From: Pseudomonas agarici
GTDB taxonomy: Bacteria; Pseudomonadota; Gammaproteobacteria; Pseudomonadales; Pseudomonadaceae
Assembly (NCBI RefSeq): GCF_900109755.1
Contig: NZ_FOAR01000005.1
Coordinates: 182,490 to 246,489, forward strand
Reading direction: 5' to 3'
DNA length: 64,000 bases
The notes under the pieces were generated by a model that saw only the letters and a program-made list of their open reading frames with translations, made no database searches and had not been told where the DNA came from. Below are positions 47,453 through 57,513 of this stretch, piece by piece; the first letter of the stretch is position 1, and each line of letters begins with the position of its first letter. A program made the position numbers and the translations under genes.

Positions 47453-49440
47453 GTCCCAAAGCCGTTGTCTTCGCCTATCACGATATCGGTTGCGCAGGCA
47501 TCGAAGCCCTGCTGAACGCTGGCTATGAAATTGCCGCGGTGTTTACCCATGCCGACGACCCGAAGGAAAAAACCTTCTACGGTTCCGTTGCCCAACTGTG
47601 CGCACTCAAGGGCATCCCGGTGCATGCACCGGAAGACGCCAACCACCCGCTGTGGGTCGAGCGCATCGCCAAACTGAGTCCGGACTTCGTCTTCTCCTTC
47701 TACTATCGCAACCTACTCAGTGAAGAACTGCTGAGCATCGCCAAGAAGGGTGCATTCAACCTGCACGGTTCGTTGCTACCCCGTTATCGCGGTCGCGCGC
47801 CTGCCAACTGGGTGCTGGTCAACGGCGAAACCGAGACTGGCGTGACCCTGCACCGCATGGTCAAGCGTGCCGATGCCGGCGGCATCCTGGCGCAGAATCG
47901 GATCGCCATCGAACGTTGCGATACCGCCCTGAGCCTGCATTCCAAGCTGCGTGACAGCGCCGCCAGCCTCTTGCGCGACGTCCTGCCACAACTGGCTCAA
48001 GGCGAGCTGAGCGAAACCGTTCAGGACGAATCCCAAGCCAGCTACTTCGGTCGTCGTACCCCGGCTGACGGCAAACTGGTCTGGAGCAAGCCAGCCGAAG
48101 AACTGTTCAACCTCGTTCGCGCGGTCACCCAGCCTTACCCAGGGGCGTTCTGCGCCGTGGGCGAGCACAAGCTGATCGTCTGGGCCGCCGATGTCGTCAA
48201 AGGCGACGAAGGCCGGGCGCCGGGCGGGGTGATCAGCGTGGACCCGTTGCGTATCGCCTGTGGTGAAGATTCGCTGCGGATCAATGCCGGCCAGCGCAAT
48301 GAAAACGGCCTGTTCCTCAGCGGCCCGCAACTGGCCAGTGAACTGGGCCTGGTTGAGGGGTCCGTGCTGCGGGGCGCCGAGTCGGGCCGTAAGCCACGGC
48401 GCACCCGTGTACTGATCCTGGGGGTCAACGGCTTTATCGGTAACCACCTGTCCGAGCGTCTGCTGCGTGACGACAAGTACGAAGTCTATGGCCTGGACAT
48501 CGGTTCCGATGCCATCGAGCGTCTGCGCAGCCATCCGAACTTCCATTTCGTCGAAGGCGATATCAGCATCCACTCCGAGTGGATCGAGTATCACATCAAG
48601 AAGTGCGATGTAGTCCTGCCACTGGTAGCCATCGCCACTCCGATTGAATACACCCGCAACCCGTTGCGCGTCTTCGAACTGGACTTCGAAGAAAACCTGA
48701 AGCTGGTGCGTTATTGCGTCAAGTACAACAAGCGCGTGATCTTCCCGTCGACCTCCGAAGTCTACGGCATGTGCCAGGACAAGAACTTCGACGAAGACAC
48801 CTCGAACCTGATCGTCGGCCCGATCAACAAGCAACGCTGGATCTACTCGGTCTCCAAGCAACTGCTGGACCGTGTGATCTGGGCCTATGGCGCCAAAGGC
48901 TTGAACTTCACCCTGTTTCGCCCGTTCAATTGGATGGGCCCGCGCCTGGACTGCCTGGACTCGGCTCGTATCGGCAGCTCCCGTGCCATCACCCAACTGA
49001 TTCTGAACCTCGTGGAAGGCACGCCGATCCGCCTGTTCGACGGCGGCGAGCAGAAACGTTGTTTCACCGACATTGCCGATGGCATCGAGGCCCTGGCACG
49101 TATCGTCGACAACGAGAACGATAGCTGCAACGGCCAGGTGATCAACATCGGTAACCCGGACAACGAAGCCAGCATCCGCCAGCTGGGCGAAGAGCTGCTG
49201 CGTCAGTTCGAAGCCCACCCGCTGCGCGGCAACTTCCCCCCGTTCGCGGGTTTCCGCGAGGTGGAAAGCAAGGCGTTCTACGGCGCAGGCTACCAGGACG
49301 TGGAACATCGCAAGCCGAGCATCGAAAACGCCAAGCGCCTGCTGAACTGGGAACCTAGCGTCGAGATGAGCGAAACCATCGGCAACACGCTGGATTTCTT
49401 CCTGCGTGAAGCCATGCTCGAAATCGCGGACCAGCGCTGA
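47449..49440 (+). CDS. arnA: Bifunctional UDP-Ara4N formyltransferase / UDP-GlcA decarboxylase ArnA
   Basis: A 663-aa two-domain enzyme. The N-terminal formyltransferase domain (about 1-300) has [18 protein letters not shown], with the catalytic Asn-His-Asp set. The C-terminal SDR decarboxylase domain (about 315-660) has [14 protein letters not shown], the SDR triad in FPSTSEVYG and [12 protein letters not shown]. It makes UDP-Ara4O from UDP-glucuronate and later formylates UDP-Ara4N. The ATG at 47449 overlaps the arnC stop. Full length. Confidence 0.97.
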   Translation: MSPKAVVFAYHDIGCAGIEALLNAGYEIAAVFTHADDPKEKTFYGSVAQLCALKGIPVHAPEDANHPLWVERIAKLSPDFVFSFYYRNLLSEELLSIAKKGAFNLHGSLLPRYRGRAPANWVLVNGETETGVTLHRMVKRADAGGILAQNRIAIERCDTALSLHSKLRDSAASLLRDVLPQLAQGELSETVQDESQASYFGRRTPADGKLVWSKPAEELFNLVRAVTQPYPGAFCAVGEHKLIVWAADVVKGDEGRAPGGVISVDPLRIACGEDSLRINAGQRNENGLFLSGPQLASELGLVEGSVLRGAESGRKPRRTRVLILGVNGFIGNHLSERLLRDDKYEVYGLDIGSDAIERLRSHPNFHFVEGDISIHSEWIEYHIKKCDVVLPLVAIATPIEYTRNPLRVFELDFEENLKLVRYCVKYNKRVIFPSTSEVYGMCQDKNFDEDTSNLIVGPINKQRWIYSVSKQLLDRVIWAYGAKGLNFTLFRPFNWMGPRLDCLDSARIGSSRAITQLILNLVEGTPIRLFDGGEQKRCFTDIADGIEALARIVDNENDSCNGQVINIGNPDNEASIRQLGEELLRQFEAHPLRGNFPPFAGFREVESKAFYGAGYQDVEHRKPSIENAKRLLNWEPSVEMSETIGNTLDFFLREAMLEIADQR

Positions 49441-50324
49441 TGCAGGCTGGACTTCGCATCGATGTGGACACTTACCGTGGCACCCGTGAAGGTGTGCCGC
49501 GGTTGCTGGAATTGCTCGACGAGGCCCAGGTCAAGGCGACGTTCTTCTTCAGCGTCGGGCCGGACAATATGGGGCGCCACTTGTGGCGCCTCATCAAGCC
49601 GCGATTCTTCTGGAAGATGCTGCGCTCCAAGGCTGCCAGCCTGTACGGCTGGGATATCTTGCTGGCCGGCACGGCCTGGCCGGGCAAGCCGATCGGTCGC
49701 GACTTGGGGCATCTGATGCGCCGGACCCTGGCCGCCGGCCATGAAGTCGGCCTGCACGCCTGGGATCATCATGGCTGGCAGGCTAATGCAGGGCGTTGGA
49801 GCGCAGTCGAATTGATCGAACAGATCCGTCGCGGTGTCGACTGCCTGAGCGATATCACCGGGCAAGCCGTCGAATGCTCCGCCGTCGCCGGATGGCGTGC
49901 GGATGAGCGCGTCGTGCAAGCCAAGGAGCATTTCGGCTTTCGCTATAACAGCGATTGCCGGGGGCACGGCCTGTTTCTGCCAAGGTTGGCGGATGGCAGC
50001 CTGGGCACCCCGCAGATTCCCGTGGACCTGCCGACCTTCGACGAAGTCGTTGGCGCGGACCTGGCCGCAGAGAATTTCAACGCATTCATTCTCGACCGGT
50101 TCGGCCCGGCGCGACTGAATGTCTACACCATTCACGCAGAAGTAGAAGGGATTCTGATGGCAAGTGATTTTCGTCAACTACTGGCTCAAGCCAGCGCACG
50201 CGACATTGAGTTTCAACCCCTGGTCAATCTGCTACCGGCGCAACGTGACCGGTTGCCGGAAGGACGGCTGGTACGCGGCGTTCTTAACGGTCGCGAAGGC
50301 TGGCTGGGGGTACAGCAAGGATGA
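49440..50324 (+). CDS. arnD: Ara4FN-undecaprenyl-phosphate deformylase ArnD
   Basis: A 294-aa NodB-type polysaccharide deacetylase-like protein that removes the formyl group from undecaprenyl-phosphate Ara4FN. Metal and catalytic features: [16 protein letters not shown] (Asp), [12 protein letters not shown] (His ligands) and [10 protein letters not shown] near the C-terminus. The start overlaps the arnA stop (TGATG). Confidence 0.95.
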   Translation: MQAGLRIDVDTYRGTREGVPRLLELLDEAQVKATFFFSVGPDNMGRHLWRLIKPRFFWKMLRSKAASLYGWDILLAGTAWPGKPIGRDLGHLMRRTLAAGHEVGLHAWDHHGWQANAGRWSAVELIEQIRRGVDCLSDITGQAVECSAVAGWRADERVVQAKEHFGFRYNSDCRGHGLFLPRLADGSLGTPQIPVDLPTFDEVVGADLAAENFNAFILDRFGPARLNVYTIHAEVEGILMASDFRQLLAQASARDIEFQPLVNLLPAQRDRLPEGRLVRGVLNGREGWLGVQQG

Positions 50325-51970
50325 CTAGACGCTGGGCTTTGCCATTACTGTTCCTCGCTTTCCTGCTGTTTTACCTGGCGCCGCTGGCAACCAAGGGCCT
50401 GTGGATCCCGGATGAGGCTCGCTACGCACAAATCGGCCAGGAGATCCTCCTGCGCGGCCACTGGGCCGCGCCGCATTTCATGGAACTGCGCTACTTCGAG
50501 AAACCTATCGCTGGCTATTGGATGATTGCCCTCGGCCAGGCGCTCTTCGGCCATAACCTGTTCGGCGTGCGTTTCGCCTCGGCCCTGAGCACCGGCCTGA
50601 GCGTGCTGCTGGTCTACCTGCTGGCCGCACGCCTGTGGAACGATCCACGCAAGAGCTTCGCCGCCGCCATCCTGTTCATGAGCTTTGGCCTGATTGCCGG
50701 ACAGGCCGGTTACGCCAATCTCGATCCCCAGTTCACCTTCTGGGTCAACCTGAGCTTTATCGCGCTGTGGCTTGCCATCGACAGCACCACGAAAAAAGCC
50801 CGTTTGCTGTCCTGGGCCGCGCTGGGTTTCGCCTGCAGTTGGGGCTTTATGACCAAGGGTTTTCTCGCGCTACTGCTGCCGGTGCTGATCGCCCTGCCCT
50901 ACATGATCTGGCGCAAACGTTTCGGCGAATTGCTCGGTTATGGCCTGGTGGCGGTGTTCGTGGCGGCGTTGGTCAGCCTGCCCTGGGTGATTGCCGTGCA
51001 TCTCCAGGAGCCGGACTACTGGCGGTTCTTCTTCTGGCACGAACATATCCGTCGCTTTGCCGCCGAAGATGCCCAGCATGGTCGCCCATGGTGGTTCTAT
51101 CTGCCACTGATGGTCATCTCCAGTCTGCCCTGGGCGGCTTATCTACCGGCCACCCTCAAGGACGCCTGGAAGAGCCGTGGCCAACAGATCAGCGTGTTCC
51201 TGTTGCTGTGGTTGCTGCTGCCGCTGGCGTTCTTTAGCCTGAGTCGGGGCAAGTTGCCAACCTACATCATGCCGTGCCTGATGCCGCTGGCCCTGCTCAT
51301 GGGGCATTCGCTGATGGAGCGCATTGCTCGCGCCGAAGCTTCGGTGCCACGCCTCAATAGCCTGCTCAACCTGGTGCTGGGCCTGCTCGCGGCGGCTGCA
51401 CTGGTGTTCTTCCAACTGAAGAAGCCCTTCTACCACGACGAGCCCGTTCACCTGACACTGTTGTGCCTGATGATTGCCGGCTGGATTCTGCTCAACGTCA
51501 TATCGCTGTTCAGACCGCTGAAATACTGGGCCCTTCCTGCCTTGGGCATGGGCTTGTTGGTAGCGCTAGTGCCCACGGCCATGCCCAGCATTGTCGTGCA
51601 TAACAAGATGCCTGACCAATTCATCGCCGAACATAGTCTGGAATTGAGCAAGAGCCACCGTCTGCTGAGCAACGACCTGGGCGCTGCCTCGGCCCTGGCC
51701 TGGCGCCTGAAACGTACCGACATCACGCTCTACAACACCAGGGGCGAACTAAAGTACGGCCTCGGCTACCCGGAAGCCACCGAGCGTACCCGCGACATGA
51801 CGCAGATCCAGGCCTGGATGGACGATGCCCGGCGTGAAGGCCAGGTCGGCGTGGTGATGCGCCTCAAGGGCGCAGAAGAACAGCGCGAAATCGCCATGCT
51901 GCCAAAGGATTACACCCGCTACGAGGATGGCAATATAGTCATCCTGATTTTTCCGCAAAGCGCCTCATGA
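50321..51970 (+). CDS. arnT: Lipid A aminoarabinose transferase ArnT
   Basis: A 549-aa GT-C (PMT family) glycosyltransferase that adds L-Ara4N to lipid A phosphates on the periplasmic side, giving polymyxin resistance. The first periplasmic loop carries [18 protein letters not shown] with the conserved Asp-Glu, then [15 protein letters not shown]. About twelve TM helices follow and a soluble C-terminal domain. Overlaps arnD and arnE by four bases. Confidence 0.96.
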   Translation: MTRRWALPLLFLAFLLFYLAPLATKGLWIPDEARYAQIGQEILLRGHWAAPHFMELRYFEKPIAGYWMIALGQALFGHNLFGVRFASALSTGLSVLLVYLLAARLWNDPRKSFAAAILFMSFGLIAGQAGYANLDPQFTFWVNLSFIALWLAIDSTTKKARLLSWAALGFACSWGFMTKGFLALLLPVLIALPYMIWRKRFGELLGYGLVAVFVAALVSLPWVIAVHLQEPDYWRFFFWHEHIRRFAAEDAQHGRPWWFYLPLMVISSLPWAAYLPATLKDAWKSRGQQISVFLLLWLLLPLAFFSLSRGKLPTYIMPCLMPLALLMGHSLMERIARAEASVPRLNSLLNLVLGLLAAAALVFFQLKKPFYHDEPVHLTLLCLMIAGWILLNVISLFRPLKYWALPALGMGLLVALVPTAMPSIVVHNKMPDQFIAEHSLELSKSHRLLSNDLGAASALAWRLKRTDITLYNTRGELKYGLGYPEATERTRDMTQIQAWMDDARREGQVGVVMRLKGAEEQREIAMLPKDYTRYEDGNIVILIFPQSAS

Positions 51971-52311
51971 CCCTGCTCCTTGTCCTCGGCGCCTGCCTGC
52001 TGACCTGCCTGGGCCAGGTGGCCCAGAAGCTCGCCGTGGAAAGCTGGCGCGAGAACGCCATCGGCCTGCTCGGCAAACTGCGTTCGCCCTGGTTGTGGCT
52101 GGCCTTGGCCTGCCTCGCGCTCGGCCTGCTGGCGTGGTTGCTGGTCCTGCAACGACTGGAGGTCGCGATTGCCTATCCGATGCTCAGCCTGAACTTTGTG
52201 CTGATCACCCTGGTGGCGCACTACCTGTTCAAGGAACCGATTGATCGCCATCACTGGTTCGGCGTGACGTTGATTATTGCCGGTGTGGTATTGCTGGGGT
52301 TGCATCTATGA
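51967..52311 (+). CDS. arnE: Undecaprenyl-phosphate Ara4N flippase subunit ArnE
   Basis: A 114-aa EmrE-like protein with four TM helices (about 2-18, 33-53, 60-78, 88-110). The [20 protein letters not shown] segment is characteristic of this SMR branch. With ArnF it is thought to flip undecaprenyl-phosphate L-Ara4N to the periplasm for ArnT. Confidence 0.93.
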   Translation: MTLLLVLGACLLTCLGQVAQKLAVESWRENAIGLLGKLRSPWLWLALACLALGLLAWLLVLQRLEVAIAYPMLSLNFVLITLVAHYLFKEPIDRHHWFGVTLIIAGVVLLGLHL

Positions 52312-52715
52312 ACCTGTGTCGCGGTTTCACTTTCGCTGGCGCCAGCGTCCTGCTGGTCAGTGGTGCCCAATTGGGTATGCGCTGGGGCATGACCCACTTG
52401 CCCGAGCCCAGCCAGTGGTTGGACACACTGATGATCGGCGATATCTCCTGGCTGGCGCTGGGCGTGGTCGGCGCCTCGATCCTTGCCTACGCACTGTCGA
52501 TGCTCTGCTGGCTGGCCACCCTGCGCGACCTACCGCTGGGGCGTGCCTATTCGTTGCTCAGCGTGAGCTACGCGCTGGTCTACTTGCTGGCCGCCAGCCT
52601 GCCGTTCTTCCACGAAAGTTTCAGCCTTTCCAAGACACTGGGGGTGGCGCTGGTCATCCTGGGTGTGCTCACGATCAACTCTCCACGTACACCCCGTCCT
52701 AGGGACTCCGTATGA
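52308..52715 (+). CDS. arnF: Undecaprenyl-phosphate Ara4N flippase subunit ArnF
   Basis: A 135-aa SMR-type protein with four TM helices and the partner motif [20 protein letters not shown]. Family pair of ArnE. The stop overlaps the ugd start by four bases. Confidence 0.93.
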   Translation: MNLCRGFTFAGASVLLVSGAQLGMRWGMTHLPEPSQWLDTLMIGDISWLALGVVGASILAYALSMLCWLATLRDLPLGRAYSLLSVSYALVYLLAASLPFFHESFSLSKTLGVALVILGVLTINSPRTPRPRDSV

Positions 52716-54073
52716 AAATCAGCGTAATGGGTAGCGGTTATGTCGGCCTGGTACAGGCGACTGTTCTGGCCGAAGTGGGTCACGATGTCGTGTGCATGGA
52801 CGTTGATCAGGACAAGATCGAATTGCTGCGCAAGGGCCATATCCCGATCTTCGAACCAGGGCTGGAGATCATGGTCAAGGCCCAACTGGAAAGTGGCCGC
52901 CTGCATTTCTCCAGCGACCAGAAACTGGCGATCGAGCACGGCCAAGTGTTGTTTATCGCCGTCGGCACACCGTCGGACGAGGATGGCTCGGCCGATCTCA
53001 GGTACGTTCTTTCGGTCGGCGATGCCGTTGCCCGTTATCGCTTCGAGCCGCTGATTCTGGTGGAAAAATCCACCGTACCAGTGGGCACGGGCGACGCCCT
53101 GCGCGCGCATATCGAAAGCGCCTTGCGCAAAGCCGACCGCGAACTGGAGTTCGATATCGTCTCCAACCCGGAATTTCTCAAGGAAGGCTCGGCGGTGGAA
53201 GATTGCCGTCGTCCGGACCGTATCATCATCGGCTGCGAGCGTGAGGCAGTGCGTGAAGTGATGCGCGACCTCTACGCGCCGTTCAACCGCAACCACGACC
53301 GCATCATGTTCATGGATCTGCGTAGCGCGGAACTGACCAAGTACGCTGCTAACTGCATGCTGGCAACCAAGATCAGTTTTATCAACCAGATTGCCGAGCT
53401 GGCCGAACACCTGGGCGCGGACATCGAAGCTGTGCGCATGGGGATAGGCGCCGACCAGCGGATCGGTTATCACTTCATTTATCCGGGCTGCGGCTACGGC
53501 GGTTCATGCTTTCCCAAGGACATGCGCGCGCTGATCCGCAGTGCCGAGGTAGCCAACTGCTCAAGCGACCTGCTTCGGGCAGTGGACGCCATCAACGAAC
53601 GGCAGAAACACAAGCTGTTCGACCGTATCAACGCATTCTACAAAGGCGACCTCAAGGGCAAGACCTTCGCGCTCTGGGGCCTGGCCTTTAAACCCAACAC
53701 CGACGACATGCGCGACGCGCCAAGCCGTGTGTTGATGGAGGCTTTGTGGGCTGCCGGCGCCCAAGTACGGGCCTTCGACCCGCAAGCCATGCAGGAAACC
53801 CAACGCCTCTATCCGGACGAGCCGGGCCTGTCGCTGATGGGCACGCCGGAGGCGACCCTGGTCGGGGCCGACGCATTGATCGTCTGCACCGAATGGCAGC
53901 AATTCAAGGCGCCGGATTTCGATCGGCTCCAGCAGCGCCTCAAGGCCCCGGTAATCTTCGACGGGCGCAATCTGTATGACGCCAACCGCATGCAGCGCAA
54001 GGGCTTTAGCTACTTTGCCATTGGCCGCGGTGCGTCCCTCGATCTACCGGTGACCCGTCACGATCAGGGCTGA
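52712..54073 (+). CDS. ugd: UDP-glucose 6-dehydrogenase
   Basis: A 453-aa NAD-dependent enzyme that oxidises UDP-glucose to UDP-glucuronate, the feedstock of ArnA. NAD loop [19 protein letters not shown]; catalytic Cys in [14 protein letters not shown]; catalytic Lys/Asn regions [21 protein letters not shown]-terminal UDP-binding domain ([18 protein letters not shown]). Cotranscribed with arn by overlap with arnF. Confidence 0.96.
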   Translation: MKISVMGSGYVGLVQATVLAEVGHDVVCMDVDQDKIELLRKGHIPIFEPGLEIMVKAQLESGRLHFSSDQKLAIEHGQVLFIAVGTPSDEDGSADLRYVLSVGDAVARYRFEPLILVEKSTVPVGTGDALRAHIESALRKADRELEFDIVSNPEFLKEGSAVEDCRRPDRIIIGCEREAVREVMRDLYAPFNRNHDRIMFMDLRSAELTKYAANCMLATKISFINQIAELAEHLGADIEAVRMGIGADQRIGYHFIYPGCGYGGSCFPKDMRALIRSAEVANCSSDLLRAVDAINERQKHKLFDRINAFYKGDLKGKTFALWGLAFKPNTDDMRDAPSRVLMEALWAAGAQVRAFDPQAMQETQRLYPDEPGLSLMGTPEATLVGADALIVCTEWQQFKAPDFDRLQQRLKAPVIFDGRNLYDANRMQRKGFSYFAIGRGASLDLPVTRHDQG

Positions 54074-54110
54074 TCGCTGAGTCGGGGTTACTGGAGATAG
54101 ACACAGGGCA

Positions 54111-54130
54111 CGGCCATTTCCGAATGGCCG
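54111..54130. terminator. Hairpin after ugd
   Basis: CGGCCATT-TCCG-AATGGCCG, an 8-bp perfect stem 38 bases after ugd. Only a weak T-containing stretch follows, so termination before the last glycosyltransferase gene may be partial. Confidence 0.5.
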
Positions 54131-54172
54131 CGGTTTAGTTCCTTGCGGGCCTACCCGCTTTTTTTCAGGTGC

Positions 54173-55780
54173 ATGGCCGTGACATCGACGTGCTCTTCAC
54201 GCACTACCCTGAATCGGCACTCCCTCGGCCTGGGCCTGATTGCCCTGTTGCTGTTTCTTGCTGGGGTCCATCAGCAAGCCGTCATCGGCTTCGACTCGCG
54301 CTTCGTGTTGTTCGCCCAGGAAATGCTCCGTCACGGTCCGGGATTCTTCCCCACCACCTACGGTGAACCCTATCCCGACTATTCGGCGTTCTCGACCTTC
54401 CTGGTCTGGCTGTGCGCCCTGCCCTTCGGTGCGGTCAACACTCTCGCGGCCTGGCTACCCAGCGCGCTGGCAGCGGCCTGGATCGTGGTGCTGATGTACC
54501 GACTGGTCGCGGGCTACTCGCCACGCTGGGCGTTACTGAGCATCGCCTTGCTGCTGCTGAGCAACACCTTTGTCAGCGAAACCCGTGCCATATCGCTAGA
54601 CCTGATGTTGGCTGCGGTCGGACTCTCGGTGTTCTACCTGGGCTACGCCGCCGAACATTTCGCCGCACCGAAACGCACTGTGTGGATCTTCGCGCTGCTG
54701 GTGCTGGGCTTCGCCATTCGCGGCCCCATCGGCCTGGTGATCCCCACCGGCATGCTCTGTAGCTTCTATCTGTTGGGCGGTCAATGGCGGCGCTTGCTGA
54801 TGTTCGGCTTTCAGGCCCTGGCTCTGTTGGTCGCCTGCATCGGCCTGCTGCTCTGGCTCGCCTGGCTCGACGGCGGCGACCTCTTCCTCGCGGAAGTGAT
54901 CCGCATGCAGTTCATCGGGCGGATGGACGGCAGCGAAGGTTCCAGCGGCGTGCTGTATTACTTCACCAGTTCGTTGGGCAATTACGCACTGGCCTACCCG
55001 CTGGCGGTACTGGTGGTTGCCGCGCTGCTGGCAAACGCTCGCCGGCAGCGTGGGCCAGCCCTGCAACTGGTTCTGCATTGCTTGGCAGCCGGCCTGATCG
55101 TGATGCTCGGGCTGTCCGTGCCGCAGGCGAAGAAGGCTCGATACATCCTGCCGATGCTACCGATGCTGGCGATTGTCGCGGCCTTCCCGTTCCATGCGAT
55201 CCAGGGGCGGCTGTTCACCTGGTTGCGTGGTTTGATCCAGGGGATCTGGCTGATCCTGCCGAGCTTGCTGATCGCTGGGATGATCATGCTGCACCGGCGC
55301 TTTCCCGAAGCGTTGCCGACGCTGGGATTGGTACCCTGGCTGGTGGGCGCCTTGCAAATACTCGCCATGGCCTTGTTGTTCAAGGCCCGTTGGCGGGCTC
55401 TGGGCCTGGCGGGTTGCGCGGTGCTGGCGCTATGGGCGAGCTACATTCTGGTGGTCGAGCCCGTCGAACGCGCGGCCTACGACACCCGGACCTTCACCCG
55501 TGCCGCCCTGCAACTGATCCGCCAGGACCCGGCGCCCGTGATCCTGCACGCCATGGGCAAGGACGCGAAAGCAATCAAGTTCATGGTCAATCTGGACGAG
55601 GACCTGCAACCGCTGTTTACCGACACGGCGGACCAGCTCCGGGCCGTGACCGGCCCGGCATGGCTGGTAATGGATAAGCAGGATTACCAGAAGCTGCGAG
55701 GTTCGCCGATCGGCGCCCTGGTGCCAGTGCTGGGCGGGCGCTTCGACAAGAACGATTTTGTGCTGTTGAAACAGCATTAG
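54173..55780 (+). CDS. ArnT-like GT39/GT-C glycosyltransferase
   Basis: A 535-aa integral membrane protein of the PMT/ArnT fold with about eleven TM helices and a C-terminal soluble part. The first periplasmic loop (GFDSRFVLFAQEMLRHGPG) has FDSRF where ArnT has PDEAR, so the conserved acidic pair is not the same; an alternative sugar or acceptor is possible. SVPQAKKARYILPMLPM matches the family's second loop. I use ATG 54173; the frame is open to a TTG at 54143. It follows the arn operon on the same strand and may act in the same envelope modification. Confidence 0.8.
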   Translation: MAVTSTCSSRTTLNRHSLGLGLIALLLFLAGVHQQAVIGFDSRFVLFAQEMLRHGPGFFPTTYGEPYPDYSAFSTFLVWLCALPFGAVNTLAAWLPSALAAAWIVVLMYRLVAGYSPRWALLSIALLLLSNTFVSETRAISLDLMLAAVGLSVFYLGYAAEHFAAPKRTVWIFALLVLGFAIRGPIGLVIPTGMLCSFYLLGGQWRRLLMFGFQALALLVACIGLLLWLAWLDGGDLFLAEVIRMQFIGRMDGSEGSSGVLYYFTSSLGNYALAYPLAVLVVAALLANARRQRGPALQLVLHCLAAGLIVMLGLSVPQAKKARYILPMLPMLAIVAAFPFHAIQGRLFTWLRGLIQGIWLILPSLLIAGMIMLHRRFPEALPTLGLVPWLVGALQILAMALLFKARWRALGLAGCAVLALWASYILVVEPVERAAYDTRTFTRAALQLIRQDPAPVILHAMGKDAKAIKFMVNLDEDLQPLFTDTADQLRAVTGPAWLVMDKQDYQKLRGSPIGALVPVLGGRFDKNDFVLLKQH

Positions 55781-55864
55781 ATCGCTGATTGCTCACTCCG
55801 TTCGCGCCTTTCAGCGTCTCACCAAAAGAGAGAAGCACCTGAATGCCAATCTCTTTGTATCACC

Positions 55865-57406
55865 TCATACCACGATATCCGTCACCGCTGCCTGACCTAC
55901 CGTGGTAACCAGGAAATCCGTCTTCCCGGTCCCAGCGAAGTCGATTTGCAAGGTAGCCAGACCCGTCTCCAAGTCATGGCTCAATATCGCCTCGCCGGCC
56001 TGACCGGTAAGTGCCTTGACGAACTTCAGATTCGCCCCTTGGGTGATCCCGGACAGGTCGATCTTGTCTTCGCCGCTGACAAAGTCCAGGATCCAGTCCG
56101 ACTCTCCAGAGGCCGAATCCGCCACCGCACCGAACACAAAGGTGTCCTGGCCGGCGCCACCGCGCAGCAAGTCGGCGCCGCCAGCGCCGTAGAGAATGTC
56201 GTTGCCGGCTCCCCCGGTAATTTCGTTGGCCAGCGCATTACCGATCAACAGGTCATGGCCAGAACCGCCAATCGCATTCTCCACCGCAACACCTTTGGCA
56301 ATAGACACATTGCCCACCAGGCCCGCGACATCGGAGAAAGAAAGCTCATTGAGGTTGATTTTCTGGTCCTGGAAAAAACCGGAAAAATCCAGCGTATCGT
56401 TGCCACCGGCATCCCAGACTGCAAATAGAGGCCTGTCCGCAGAGGACGTAGCACTCAGAAAGTCGCGACCGGTATTTGAATTGAAGCCATAAATCGTGTC
56501 ATCGACACGGGTATTCATATTGGCGCCGTAGAGCTGCTGGATGGCGGCGATATCATCCATCAAGGGTGCGGAGGAATGTGTTCGCAGGTGATCAACGGGA
56601 AAGAAATAGTTCATGTAAGCCTCACGCACAACCGCAACCGGTGTTCCCAACAGCATGCCCAACGGTGAATAGTTCTCCATCAGGTAGGCACCATAGTCGT
56701 CACTGAAATCATGTCCCGCGTAGTTTTCCGACCAGTAGCTCATGACGCTATAAGCAACGGTATCCTGCGCATAAACCGCATCGTGCTGATAACCCAGCGG
56801 GGTCGAGTCGCTGGCATTGTAATCACCCGGATGCTCAAGTCCCAGGGCATGGCCTATTTCATGGCCCAAGATAAACCGCGCAAGATTATTAACAGCCGGC
56901 GCCTTGTTGATATCGTTCGCCTCATTGACCTTTGCCCAAACATAGGAAGTCTGATCAGTACGGCTAAAGAAATTCTGAGTGAACGCCGATTCGCCGGAAG
57001 CGTCGTGGTTAATCTGGTAGTTGCCAAAATACAGATGACCATCGCACCCACCGGAATGACTTTCCTGAAAGCTCACATTCGCCAGGTCCGCCCAGGACTG
57101 CATCGATAACTTGGTTTGATTCTGTTGCTGCGGGTTGAATGGCGTAAATCCATCCAGATCGAAGATACTGGCAAGTCTTGGCCCGTAGGGAAGATCCAGG
57201 AACTCATAAGTAACATCGATTCTGCCATCGCCATCCAGATCCTGAAAACCCGCCGCATTACGAATCAATGCCGCTGCCGCCTGATCGTTCGAATAGGAAA
57301 GTTTTTGCTGATGGAACACATCCGCATTGCGATCGGACGCCACCTGAAAATGTTTGACCTGCAGGTAGGCAGGACTTGTTTGAGCAAAAATTTTAGCTGT
57401 CAGCAT
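55865..57406 (-). CDS. aprA: Serralysin-family alkaline metalloprotease (AprA-like)
   Basis: A 513-aa secreted zinc metalloprotease. Zinc site ILGHEIGHALGLEHPGDYN (His182, 186, 192), Met-turn SVMSYWSENY (Met222) with Tyr224 as likely resting zinc ligand. RTX beta-roll repeats (GGSGHDLLIGN, GGAGNDILYGAGGADLLRGG) precede a serralysin C-terminal domain ending TVGQAAVTDIVV, the type I export signal. It is longer than P. aeruginosa AprA by about 34 residues; an extra segment lies at about 242-280, after the Met-turn. ATG 57406 has AAGGA; frame open to 57436. Last gene of the aprD-E-F operon. No inhibitor gene follows. Confidence 0.9.
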   Translation of the reverse strand: MLTAKIFAQTSPAYLQVKHFQVASDRNADVFHQQKLSYSNDQAAAALIRNAAGFQDLDGDGRIDVTYEFLDLPYGPRLASIFDLDGFTPFNPQQQNQTKLSMQSWADLANVSFQESHSGGCDGHLYFGNYQINHDASGESAFTQNFFSRTDQTSYVWAKVNEANDINKAPAVNNLARFILGHEIGHALGLEHPGDYNASDSTPLGYQHDAVYAQDTVAYSVMSYWSENYAGHDFSDDYGAYLMENYSPLGMLLGTPVAVVREAYMNYFFPVDHLRTHSSAPLMDDIAAIQQLYGANMNTRVDDTIYGFNSNTGRDFLSATSSADRPLFAVWDAGGNDTLDFSGFFQDQKINLNELSFSDVAGLVGNVSIAKGVAVENAIGGSGHDLLIGNALANEITGGAGNDILYGAGGADLLRGGAGQDTFVFGAVADSASGESDWILDFVSGEDKIDLSGITQGANLKFVKALTGQAGEAILSHDLETGLATLQIDFAGTGKTDFLVTTVGQAAVTDIVV

Positions 57407-57513
57407 AATGAAGTCCTTTTTCACAAAGCAAACCAATAGAGCATGGGCACCACAAAAAAGCGGCGCACGTATTCAATGATTTATCTCATGAAAAATCCTG
57501 TCGAAATCGCTCA

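Noticed and set aside
47776..49308. A 510-codon open frame on the minus strand
   Set aside because: Exactly opposite arnA, with shadow-like composition and no motif.
54173..55780. Second GT-C protein considered as a duplicate arnT
   Set aside because: Its first-loop motif differs from that of ArnT (FDSRF instead of PDEAR), so it is described as ArnT-like only.
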